From DASZTV01 sp035548125 (GTDB lineage Bacteria > Actinomycetota > Actinomycetes > JAFAQI01), in assembly GCA_035548125.1 (NCBI GenBank), contig DASZTV010000093.1, positions 10,283 to 74,282 on the forward strand: a stretch of DNA of 64,000 bases, written 5' to 3'. The notes under the pieces were generated by a model. That model was not told the origin of the DNA, did not search any database, and was given only the letters and a program-made list of their open reading frames with translations. Below are positions 25,620 to 33,346 of the stretch, in pieces (positions within the stretch are counted from its first letter, which is position 1; each line of letters starts with the position of its first letter). Made by a program: the position numbers and the translations under genes.

Positions 25620-26894
25620 TCAGTTTGATCCCGGGGGCACGGCTCGCTCGACGAGGGACACCACGCTGCCGACCGCATTCTCATCCGCCATGCGATCCGC
25701 GGCGGCGGCGGTACGACGCCGTACATCTGGTGCGAGCAGCGGTTGCAGCAAAGAGACCAGCCGCTCGGTCGTGAGTGACTGGTAGGCAGTGTGCGTGCCG
25801 AGGCCCTGCCGCGCGACGAGCATTCCCCACATCGGCTGGTCGGCGAACACGTGCGCAACGACGGCCGGAATGCCGGCACGGATCACGGTCTGGGTGGTGC
25901 CGGCCCCGCCGTGATGAACCGCTGCGGCGCAGCGAGGCAGCACCTCGTCGTGGTCGAACGTCGTCGCGACGTACACGTCGTCTGTCGTGGCATTCGCCAG
26001 GTCCGACCACCCGGCGCCGACGAGCGCGCGAACTCCGAGCCGTCGGGCGACCTCGCTGATCATCGCGAGCGCGGCAGCCGGATCGAGGACCGGCATGCTG
26101 CCGTACCCGAAGAACACCGGCGGCTCGCCGGCATCGAGCCATGCCGCCAAGGCGGGGTCGGTGTGGGTCTCCCCCCATGCCTCGCGGAGTGAGGCGGGCA
26201 CGTCGACCGCTCCGACGTTGTGGAGGTACGACGGCCAGTCCGTCGGCTCCGGCAGCAGCTCCCGCGTCACCAGGTGGTGCACCGGCACCCGGTCGCGACG
26301 CAGTGCGCGTAGCGCGTTGCCATGCCGGCCGGGCAGCCCGAGCTGCCGACGAAACGCCGCGTCGTTCGCCCGCGACCCCTGCCAGTAGACGGTCTCGAAC
26401 GCGACGTGGCTGCCGCGACGCAGCGCACGGGTAGGAGCTGCCGTGGAGCGGATCAGGTAGGGGCAGGCGAACTCCCCGGTCGGTTCGATCGGCACCGTGT
26501 AAACGGGCAGCACCGGGACGCCATTGGCGTCACCGAGACTCCTGGCGCGGGTGATGGTCAGCGCGTTGGAGATGATCACGTCGGCGTCGTCGCAGGTCTC
26601 GATGAACGCTTCGCCGATCGCGTCTCGACACCCGGTCTCCCGGCGCACCGCCTCTTTGAGAAACCGCGTCATCTTTCCCGTCGAGAGGAACGTCCGGCCT
26701 TCCGGTGAGCTCATGAACTCCTGGGTGTCGAAGGGGATCGGTACGGAGCCGAGGCCCGCCGCGTCCACCATGCCGACGAGGTTCTGGCAGACCGCGACGC
26801 GCACCGCGTGACCGCGGGCGGCGAGCGCATGTCCGAGTACGACGTACGGCTGGACGTCGCCCCGAGTGCCGTACGTGATGATCGCGACCCTCAT
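25620..26894 (-). CDS. UDP-glycosyltransferase-like enzyme (GT1, macrolide/sterol type)
   Basis: 424 residues with a GT-B fold. The N-terminal MRVAIITYGTRGDVQPYVVLGHALAARG binds the acceptor, and the C-terminal donor site is HHGGAGTTQTVIRAGIPAVV followed by DQPMWG. This is the pattern of GT1 enzymes that glycosylate sterols, macrolides or mycobacterial glycopeptidolipids. Start at the ATG preceded by a GGGGGG run. The GH26-like gene ends 22 bp upstream on the same strand, so both may modify an exported glycan or glycolipid. Confidence 0.87.
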   Translation of the reverse strand: MRVAIITYGTRGDVQPYVVLGHALAARGHAVRVAVCQNLVGMVDAAGLGSVPIPFDTQEFMSSPEGRTFLSTGKMTRFLKEAVRRETGCRDAIGEAFIETCDDADVIISNALTITRARSLGDANGVPVLPVYTVPIEPTGEFACPYLIRSTAAPTRALRRGSHVAFETVYWQGSRANDAAFRRQLGLPGRHGNALRALRRDRVPVHHLVTRELLPEPTDWPSYLHNVGAVDVPASLREAWGETHTDPALAAWLDAGEPPVFFGYGSMPVLDPAAALAMISEVARRLGVRALVGAGWSDLANATTDDVYVATTFDHDEVLPRCAAAVHHGGAGTTQTVIRAGIPAVVAHVFADQPMWGMLVARQGLGTHTAYQSLTTERLVSLLQPLLAPDVRRRTAAAADRMADENAVGSVVSLVERAVPPGSN

Positions 26895-26916
26895 GAGCCC
26901 CCCTTGACCCGAGACC

Positions 26917-27954
26917 TTAGCTGCGCCCCGTGCCGAACAGCTGCCGGTAGAGCGCAGCCGCCTGGGGGAAGTACTGGCCGTCGATGTCGAACGACGCGCC
27001 GTCTGCCGACGGATCGTCGAAGTAGCACTCGAACGCCGTGCGGTGGGACGCGAACCAGGCGTGCATGTTGCGGATGAACAACGGGTCGTCGCCACCTGCG
27101 GTCAACGAGTCTGCATCGTGGACGAGACCCCACTCGGGAAATGAGATCGGCTTGCCGTGAGCCGCCGCGAACTGTGCCTGCCACTGCAACCCGAACCGTT
27201 GATGGACCAGGTCGTTCCAGCGCTGCTGCGGGTTCTCGCCAGGCTTCAGCGCGCGGTCGTAGACGTCGAGTCCGACGGAGTCGACGTAGCCGTCGCCCGG
27301 GTAGCCGATCGCCGGGTCGACTCCGTGATCAGCCAGGTTCGGGTTCCAGACGAACTCGAAGTGCTGGCCCGACACGGAGCGCATCGAGCGGACCACCTGC
27401 CGAAACGCGGTCGCGTAGCGCCGCGCATCGGGCGGTGTCTCCGCATCCCAGCGGAAGAACGGCGTGTTGAACTCCCAGCCCGGCCGCACGACGCTGTTAC
27501 CGCGTCCGTCCTTGACCAACCGCTTCGCGAGCACCGCGTAGTAGCTGTTGTACTTCCCCGCAGCAGCGTCCTGAAGGTTGCCCCCGGTCGCCGGCCACAT
27601 CGGCACGCTGACGACCAGTCGCACTGCGCGGTCCTGCCGCCACGCAAGGGACAGGACCAGCGGATGCTCGATCTGCAGCCAGGTGCCGCCACCGATGAAG
27701 TCCGTAGCAATCGGGATCTCCGCACCGCGCCATTTCGCGAAGTCCTCATCGCCGGAAGGCTCATGTCCGGCGTATACGCCGGAGAGCCAGCCTTGGTCCA
27801 CCTTGTGCGCCACGTAGTGGTGAACCGGACGGGTCAGCCGGTAGACGATGGCGGCGATCAGCAGGACGACCACGACGACCAGACCGATCAGCACGCGCAG
27901 CCAGCGCCGATGACGCCGCCGAGCAACCGAGTACACAGTGATACCGAAGCACAT
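26917..27954 (-). CDS. Membrane-anchored GH26-like glycoside hydrolase
   Basis: 345 residues from the ATG at 27954. A basic stretch and one transmembrane helix (about 18-38) place the enzyme outside the membrane as a type II protein. RPGWEFN (Glu161) and SFPEWGL (Glu274) sit where the acid/base and nucleophile glutamates lie in GH26 mannanases and related (beta/alpha)8 hydrolases; FVWNPNLADHG and VDSVGLDVYD support a clan GH-A barrel. The substrate is probably a beta-glycan (inference). The start is uncertain: ATG at 27996 and GTG at 27936 are alternatives. Confidence 0.75.
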   Translation of the reverse strand: MCFGITVYSVARRRHRRWLRVLIGLVVVVVLLIAAIVYRLTRPVHHYVAHKVDQGWLSGVYAGHEPSGDEDFAKWRGAEIPIATDFIGGGTWLQIEHPLVLSLAWRQDRAVRLVVSVPMWPATGGNLQDAAAGKYNSYYAVLAKRLVKDGRGNSVVRPGWEFNTPFFRWDAETPPDARRYATAFRQVVRSMRSVSGQHFEFVWNPNLADHGVDPAIGYPGDGYVDSVGLDVYDRALKPGENPQQRWNDLVHQRFGLQWQAQFAAAHGKPISFPEWGLVHDADSLTAGGDDPLFIRNMHAWFASHRTAFECYFDDPSADGASFDIDGQYFPQAAALYRQLFGTGRS

Positions 27955-27994
27955 GCCCCAAGAGGCACTCAGGCAGTCTGGTCGGGTGGAAGTC

Positions 27995-28708
27995 ATGCAC
28001 GCGGCGGCTACGCGGCCCCCCGGAGAGGCGCACGCGATCCGCAGCTACGCGCGGCGCGGCAGTCGGTTGAACGCGCGGCAGCAGGGCACCTGGGACGGCT
28101 TCGCTGAGCGATATGTGATGTCTCCCGCCACGCAGAGCTCGATGGGATTCAACCTGACGGCCGCGTTCGACCGCGCCGCGCCGCTGGCGGTCGAGATCGG
28201 CAGCGGCGTCGGTGAGGCGTTGACGCGGCTCGCCGCCGATCGCCCCGACTGGAACGTGGTCGGGTTCGAGGTGTGGCGACCAGGGATCGCGGAGTGCCTG
28301 CAGCGGCTGGCACGCCTCGCCGTCCCGAATGTGCGGTTGTCGACCATGGACGCCGTCTGGAGCCTCGAGCACTCGGTCGCGCCCCGCTCAATCTCCGAGC
28401 TATGGACGTTTTTCCCCGACCCGTGGCCGAAGCCCCGCCACCGCAAGCGGCGCCTGGTGAACGCGCGGTTCGCCGAGCTGGTCGCCTCCCGGCTGGCCGC
28501 CGACGGGGTGTGGCGGCTCGCGACCGACTGGCCCGACTACGCCGAGCAGATGCAGGACGTGCTCGACGCCGAGCCGCTCCTCACGGGCGGCGTGACGGAA
28601 CGGTACGCCGACCGGCCGCTGACCAGGTTCGAACGTCGCGGGATCGCCGCGGGCCGGCCGATCACCGATCTGACCTACCGGCTACGTCGTCCTCACGAGA
28701 GCTGGTAA
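27995..28708 (+). CDS. trmB: tRNA (guanine-N7-)-methyltransferase
   Basis: 237 residues. VEIGSGVGEAL is the SAM-binding loop and FFPDPWPKPRHRKRRLV the diagnostic TrmB motif, with the catalytic Asp in PDPWPK; THFERR-like TRFERRG ends the domain. It methylates G46 in the tRNA variable loop. An in-frame GTG at 27986 lies 6 nt after CAGTCT (a variant -10) and could be a leaderless start. The gene overlaps the convergent beta-helix gene by 16 bp. Confidence 0.94.
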   Translation: MHAAATRPPGEAHAIRSYARRGSRLNARQQGTWDGFAERYVMSPATQSSMGFNLTAAFDRAAPLAVEIGSGVGEALTRLAADRPDWNVVGFEVWRPGIAECLQRLARLAVPNVRLSTMDAVWSLEHSVAPRSISELWTFFPDPWPKPRHRKRRLVNARFAELVASRLAADGVWRLATDWPDYAEQMQDVLDAEPLLTGGVTERYADRPLTRFERRGIAAGRPITDLTYRLRRPHESW

Positions 28709-30405
28709 GTGCCCTTGCTCGTGGTGGCGTTGCCGGCCTTGTCCACCGCAGTGACCGAGTAGTCCACGCGTTTGCCGTGCTTGTGACGGTCGATCGCGCA
28801 GCGCGCGATCCCCGACAGCGCGTCCTTGCACGTGATCGTGGGGGTGTTGGAGTAGGTATGCCCGCTCTTCGCCCCGTGGATCGTGGGCGCGGTTCGGTCG
28901 ATGTTCACGCCGTGGACCGAGGTGGTCGCGCTCAGTCCGTCCTGGGTGTGCGCCTTCCCCGTCGCACGCTGGTTGCGCCCGTTGTGCTTGAGAAGAACAT
29001 CGTGCGTGCACGTCACGGCGATCGAGGTCGCGCCCGCCAGGCAGGTGAAAGTGACCCGTACCGGCGAGTTGTACCAGCCGTAGTGGGTCTTGTGGCTCTT
29101 GCTGTGCACCTTGGCGCTGATCTTGGGGCCAGGCTCGTGCTGGAACGCGCCGGCGTCGCACGGCACGCTCGCCGGAAGCGCACCACGCTGATCGGGCAGG
29201 CTGCACACCGCAGCGGACACGCCTGCGGCGGTGAAGGCCGCCGGAACCAGGGCGTGGGCCGGATCCCCGGTGGCGGAGATCGCGATGGTCGTGGTTGGCC
29301 CGCCGTTGTCGCGGAGCGGGCCGAGCGCTGCGTCGATCTGGTTCGAGTGAGAGTGGGAACCGGTCGCCCCGAATGAGCAGCTGCCGTCGCTGTCGATGTC
29401 GTATCCCTGATCGGCCAGCGAGGCGCCGGCACAGTCCGCGGCGTTGTGCGCCACGATCGACGCCGCGAGCGTCGGGTGGTCACCGCCCGGGTTGTCGAGG
29501 CTCAGACCCGTGGCGGCGTTCAACGCGATCGTGTTCGAGGTCAGCGCGCTCACCGAGTCGAGCTGATGCAGGAAGAGCGCGGAGTTGGTGCCGCCGGCGG
29601 TGTTCTTCGCGATCGTCGACGTGGTGATGATCACGGCTCCGACCGATGTCGGGAGCGGGGTCGGCGGAGGCGGCGGCTTCGGGGGGACGACCGCGTGCGG
29701 ACTCGCCGATCCCTTTCGCAGGCTTCCCGCCACGGTGGTGGGGTGCCCGGCCGCGTAGATGCCGGCGCCCTGTCCACTCGTCGCGGTGTTGCCGCTGATC
29801 GTGGAGCTCTGGACGATGAGCTCCCCGCTCGGGGGGAGGTCGGCGTAGATCCCGCCGCCCTCTGGTGCCGAGTTTCCGCTGACCGTCGACTCGATCACCT
29901 GGAGGTGCTGCGTGCCGCTCACGTAGATGCCGCCGCCGTCGACGGAGGCGGTGCTGTCGGTGACGGCGACGCGGAGCAAGGTGAGGGAGCGGCCCGACTC
30001 GTCCTTGATCGCGCCGCCGGTCGTGCCCTTGCCGTGGCTGATCGTGAGGTCGGAGATCGTTGCGGTGCCGCTACTCCCCGCGACGATCACGTCCTGGACC
30101 TGGTTGCCGCCGTCGATCGTCAGCACGCCCTCACCGGGGCCGGTGATCGTCACGTTGCTCTCGATCAGCAGCGGGGACTGCAGCGCGATCGTGCCCGTCA
30201 CGGCGGGCGCGAACGTCACCGTGTCGCCATCGGTGGCGTTCGTGACGGCCTCCCGGAGGCTGCCGGGCCCGCTGTCCGCGGTCGTTGTGACCTGACGCGT
30301 GGTCGCGGCCGCCGCCGTCGGAGTGCCGACTGCGAGCCCGAGGACCAGCCCGGTTCCGCCCACCAACGCGAATGAACGCCGGACCCAGATGTGCATGACA
30401 GACAT
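28693..30405 (-). CDS. Secreted parallel beta-helix protein with choice-of-anchor Q and Ig-like repeats
   Basis: 570 residues. A signal peptide (about 1-33) precedes a CSLREA-like opening (TADSGPGSLREAVTNATDGDTVTF). A right-handed beta-helix of repeated NTAT/STISGN turns (about 60-330) follows, with a Pro-rich interruption near 260 (KPPPPPTP). DQRG.....CDAGAFQHEP matches the choice-of-anchor Q segment. The C-terminus carries two Ig-like modules (GWYNSPVRVTFTC..., NIDRTAPTI). The architecture is that of actinobacterial surface adhesins or polysaccharide-binding proteins; no catalytic residues are evident. Confidence 0.82.
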   Translation of the reverse strand: MSVMHIWVRRSFALVGGTGLVLGLAVGTPTAAAATTRQVTTTADSGPGSLREAVTNATDGDTVTFAPAVTGTIALQSPLLIESNVTITGPGEGVLTIDGGNQVQDVIVAGSSGTATISDLTISHGKGTTGGAIKDESGRSLTLLRVAVTDSTASVDGGGIYVSGTQHLQVIESTVSGNSAPEGGGIYADLPPSGELIVQSSTISGNTATSGQGAGIYAAGHPTTVAGSLRKGSASPHAVVPPKPPPPPTPLPTSVGAVIITTSTIAKNTAGGTNSALFLHQLDSVSALTSNTIALNAATGLSLDNPGGDHPTLAASIVAHNAADCAGASLADQGYDIDSDGSCSFGATGSHSHSNQIDAALGPLRDNGGPTTTIAISATGDPAHALVPAAFTAAGVSAAVCSLPDQRGALPASVPCDAGAFQHEPGPKISAKVHSKSHKTHYGWYNSPVRVTFTCLAGATSIAVTCTHDVLLKHNGRNQRATGKAHTQDGLSATTSVHGVNIDRTAPTIHGAKSGHTYSNTPTITCKDALSGIARCAIDRHKHGKRVDYSVTAVDKAGNATTSKGTYQLS

Positions 30406-30485
30406 GCAGACCACCCCCACCCTCACGGTGTGTTGATCACAACCTAGAGGCACCCACGCTGCGTTAGGCAAGTCCGGGGGCGGCG

Positions 30486-32114
30486 TTACTCCCACTCGAT
30501 GGTGCCGGGTGGCTTGCTCGTGATGTCGAGGACCACGCGGTTGACCTCGCGGACCTCGTTCGTGATGCGGGTCGAGATCCGAGCGAGCACGTCGTACGGT
30601 ACGCGGGTCCAGTCGGCGGTCATCGCGTCCTCGCTGGAAACCGGACGCAGGACCACCGGGTGACCGTAAGTCCGACCGTCGCCCTGCACCCCGACCGAGC
30701 GAACGTCGGCGAGCAGCACCACCGGGCACTGCCAGATGTCGCGATCGAGCCCGGCAGCGGACAGCTCCTCGCGAGCGATCGCGTCGGCTTCGCGGAGAAT
30801 GTCGAGCCGCTCGCGGGTGACCTCGCCGACGATGCGGATCCCGAGACCAGGTCCCGGGAACGGCTGACGCCAGACGATCTCGGACGGCAGACCGAGCTGC
30901 TCGCCGACCTTGCGCACCTCGTCCTTGAACAGCGCACGGAGCGGTTCGACGAGGGCGAACTGCAGGTCGTCCGGCAGCCCGCCCACGTTGTGGTGGCTCT
31001 TGATGTTGGCGGTGCCCTCGCCGCCGCCCGACTCCACGACGTCCGGGTAGAGCGTGCCCTGCACGAGGAAGTCGACGGTCTCCCCCGACGCCTCGGACTC
31101 GGCGACGATCTCGCGCGCCGCCGCCTCGAAGACGCGAATGAACTCGCGGCCGATGATCTTGCGCTTCTGCTCCGGGTCGCTGACGCCGGCCAGTGCGTCG
31201 AGGAAGCGATCCTGCGCATTGACCACCTTGAGGTTCACCCCGGTCGAGGCGACGAAGTCGCGCTCGACCTGCTCCGGCTCACCCTTGCGCAGCAGACCGT
31301 GGTCGACGAACACGCAGGTGAGCCGGTGACCGACTGCCCGCTGGACGAGTGCGGCGGCCACGGCCGAATCGACACCTCCGGACAGGCCGCAGATCGCCCG
31401 CTTGCCACCGACCTGCAGGCGCACCCGGTCCACCTGCTCATCGACGATGTTGACCATCGTCCAGGTCGGACGGCACCCGGCGATCTCGTACAGGAACCGC
31501 TCCAGCACCACCTGGCCGTGCGTCGTGTGCAGCACCTCCGGGTGGAACTGAACGCCGGCGAGCCGACGCGACGGGGCTTCGAAGGACGCGACCACGGCGC
31601 CCTCGCTCGACGACGTCGTCGTGAACCCCTCCGGGGCCGCGAACACCGCATCACCGTGGGACATCCAGACCTGCTGCGTCGCGGGGAGCCCGGCCAGCAG
31701 CACGCCCCCGTCACCGGACACGGACAGCTGCGTCGCGCCGAACTCGCTGAGTCCGGTACGGCGCACCTCGCCGCCGAGTGCGAGTGCCATCGCCTGGAAG
31801 CCGTAGCAGATGCCGAATACCGGAACGTCGCTGTCGAACATCGCCGGGTCGACCTGCGGCGCACCCTCGGCATACACCGAGGACGGTCCGCCGGACAGGA
31901 TGATCGCCTTCGGGTGCTTGGCGAGCATCTGCTCCACCGGCATCGACGACGGGACGATCTCGCTGTAGACGCGGCACTCGCGGACCCGGCGGGCGATCAG
32001 CTGGGCGTACTGCGCCCCGAAGTCCACGACGAGGACCCTGTCGAAGCCGTCGGAGACGGACGAGTCGAAGCCGTCGGAGACGGAAGTGTCGAAGCCGTCC
32101 GCTGATCCTGACAT
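30486..32114 (-). CDS. guaA: GMP synthase (glutamine-hydrolysing)
   Basis: 542 residues. The class I amidotransferase domain carries the catalytic Cys in FGICYGFQA and His/Glu in VQFHPEV. The ATP-pyrophosphatase domain carries the PP-loop CGLSGGVDSA, followed by the C-terminal dimerisation domain ending NRVVLDITSKPPGTIEWE. It converts XMP to GMP. The N-terminus has an odd 24-residue extension made of three copies of DGFD with SVS spacers, encoded by a 24-bp tandem repeat. The ATG is 7 nt after TACCCT with no separate ribosome-binding site, suggesting a leaderless mRNA. Confidence 0.97.
   Translation of the reverse strand: MSGSADGFDTSVSDGFDSSVSDGFDRVLVVDFGAQYAQLIARRVRECRVYSEIVPSSMPVEQMLAKHPKAIILSGGPSSVYAEGAPQVDPAMFDSDVPVFGICYGFQAMALALGGEVRRTGLSEFGATQLSVSGDGGVLLAGLPATQQVWMSHGDAVFAAPEGFTTTSSSEGAVVASFEAPSRRLAGVQFHPEVLHTTHGQVVLERFLYEIAGCRPTWTMVNIVDEQVDRVRLQVGGKRAICGLSGGVDSAVAAALVQRAVGHRLTCVFVDHGLLRKGEPEQVERDFVASTGVNLKVVNAQDRFLDALAGVSDPEQKRKIIGREFIRVFEAAAREIVAESEASGETVDFLVQGTLYPDVVESGGGEGTANIKSHHNVGGLPDDLQFALVEPLRALFKDEVRKVGEQLGLPSEIVWRQPFPGPGLGIRIVGEVTRERLDILREADAIAREELSAAGLDRDIWQCPVVLLADVRSVGVQGDGRTYGHPVVLRPVSSEDAMTADWTRVPYDVLARISTRITNEVREVNRVVLDITSKPPGTIEWE
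32041..32100 (-). repeat. 24-bp tandem repeat inside the guaA N-terminus
   Basis: Two and a half copies of a 24-bp unit beginning TCGAAGCCGTCGGAGACGGA on the plus strand (32041-32064, 32065-32088, 32089-32100). The unit length is a multiple of three, so it adds in-frame 8-residue DGFDxSVS repeats upstream of the amidotransferase domain. Confidence 0.9.
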
Positions 32115-32120
32115 CGCCTC

Positions 32121-32127
32121 TAGGGTA
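32121..32127. promoter_or_regulatory. Overlapping divergent -10 elements of guaA and the sulfotransferase gene
   Basis: TAGGGTA gives TAGGGT on the plus strand, 7 nt before the GTG at 32134, and TACCCT on the minus strand, 7 nt before the guaA ATG at 32114. The two start codons are only 20 bp apart, so one AT-containing patch must serve both. Confidence 0.55.
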
Positions 32128-32133
32128 TCGGCC

Positions 32134-33183
32134 GTGGGTGCAGCGAGCGGGCCGATCTTCATCGTCGGCGCGAACGGTTCGGGCACCACCCTGCTCCGGC
32201 TCATGCTGGACAGCCACGAGCACATCGCGATTCCCGAAGAGACCGGGTTCCTGCGGCTCGCCGCCACCCATCGCTGGGTGCCCTACTGGAAGCTCGGCCG
32301 TGACTGGTACCGCAACCTCGGGCTGACGGAGGACGCGCTCTACGCCGAGCTCGGGCGCTTCTACGGCGGACTGTTCGCCTCGTACGCCGCGTCGCGCGGG
32401 AAACGACGATGGGGCGACAAGACGCCGTTCCACGTCTGGCATCTCGAGCTCGCCACCCGCCTCTTTCCCGACGCGACCGTGATCGGAATCGTGCGGCATC
32501 CGGCTGCGGTCGCCGCGTCGCTGCGCCGTCGCTTCCGCCGACCCGTCAAAGGCGGGGCGCACCACTGGCGACGGTCCAACCGGCAGTTGCTCCACGGAGG
32601 CTCGACGCTCGGCGACCGGTTCGTCCTGGTGCGCTACGAGGACCTGGTGAGCGAACCCGAGCGGGTGATGCGCGAGTTACTCGAGCGGCTCGGCGAACCG
32701 TGGTCGGACAAGGTGCTCGCCCACCACGAGGTGCAGCCGGCCGCATCATCCACCGGGTTCACCCGCACCGACCGAGCGGTGGACACCGCGTCGGTGACGG
32801 AGTGGGAGTCACAACTCACCGCCGGGGAGGTACGGCAGGTGGCCACCAAGACGGGGCCGATCGCGGGCTTCCTCGGCTACGACGTGAGCCGCGGTACGCC
32901 GAGCCGGCCCATGCCGCTGCTCACCGGATCCGAGCTGGCGGAGCGGATGGCCATGGCCACCGACATCGACTGGACCCCGCCGAGGCCGCGGGCGGAGGAC
33001 CGGGCGCTGCGACCCCCTGCGCCGCGCCGCCGGCGCACCCGATCGGCCGACCTCTCCCGGATCACGTTCCGACGACTGCTCCAACATCGGCTCGGCTCAC
33101 GGCTGTCCGCGGAACGACGGGGGAAGCTGCACGAGGCGAGACGGTCGCGGCCGTTCCTCGACCGGCTGATCGGTCCCCGCTAG
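32134..33183 (+). CDS. Sulfotransferase-family protein
   Basis: 349 residues. The 5'-phosphosulfate-binding P-loop equivalent FIVGANGSGTTLLRLML is at residue 8 onward, and the 3'-phosphate site is VIGIVRHPAAVAASLRRRF. WGDKTPFHVWHLELATRLFPDA matches sulfotransferase_3/Stf-type bacterial enzymes that use PAPS to sulfate glycolipids or small molecules. The C-terminal 80 residues are Arg/Pro-rich. Its stop TAG forms the outer end of the MITE-like element that follows. It is one of two sulfotransferase-fold genes bracketing the GMC oxidoreductase. Confidence 0.85.
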   Translation: MGAASGPIFIVGANGSGTTLLRLMLDSHEHIAIPEETGFLRLAATHRWVPYWKLGRDWYRNLGLTEDALYAELGRFYGGLFASYAASRGKRRWGDKTPFHVWHLELATRLFPDATVIGIVRHPAAVAASLRRRFRRPVKGGAHHWRRSNRQLLHGGSTLGDRFVLVRYEDLVSEPERVMRELLERLGEPWSDKVLAHHEVQPAASSTGFTRTDRAVDTASVTEWESQLTAGEVRQVATKTGPIAGFLGYDVSRGTPSRPMPLLTGSELAERMAMATDIDWTPPRPRAEDRALRPPAPRRRRTRSADLSRITFRRLLQHRLGSRLSAERRGKLHEARRSRPFLDRLIGPR

Positions 33184-33346
33184 TGTCCCGAGGCGTTAGT
33201 CCGCCGCCAGATGCGGTGATCCGAACGGATGCATCGCAAGGCGGAGGAGGAGCGCAATGGCAGCGCCATTGCCGACGACGACAACGCAGCGAGGCGCCGT
33301 TCGGGCGCCGCAGATGGTGGTCACGGACTAACGCCTCGGGACACTA
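33181..33346. mobile_element. 166-bp MITE-like element with perfect 23-bp terminal inverted repeats
   Basis: 33181-33203 and 33324-33346 are exact reverse complements (each begins TAGTGTCCCGAGGCG read inward). If the outer TA is a target duplication, the repeat itself is 21 bp starting GTGTCCCG. The 120-bp interior encodes no transposase and contains several hairpins: GCAATGGC-AGC-GCCATTGC, GGCGCC-GTTCG-GGCGCC and ATCCG-AA-CGGAT. Removing the element and one TA restores CTAG, in which the two flanking convergent genes would share overlapping TAG stops. The TA duplication is like IS630/Tc1-mariner insertion. Confidence 0.75.

Noticed and set aside
27936..27997. A third symmetric promoter at the trmB/GH26 divergent junction (overlapping CATG start codons)
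   Set aside because: The GH26-like start is more likely at 27954 or 27936, and only a weak CAGTCT/CAGACT pair is present, so the symmetry is not convincing.
32041..32100. CRISPR-like direct repeats
   Set aside because: The 24-bp units are contiguous without unique spacers and encode in-frame amino-acid repeats of GuaA.
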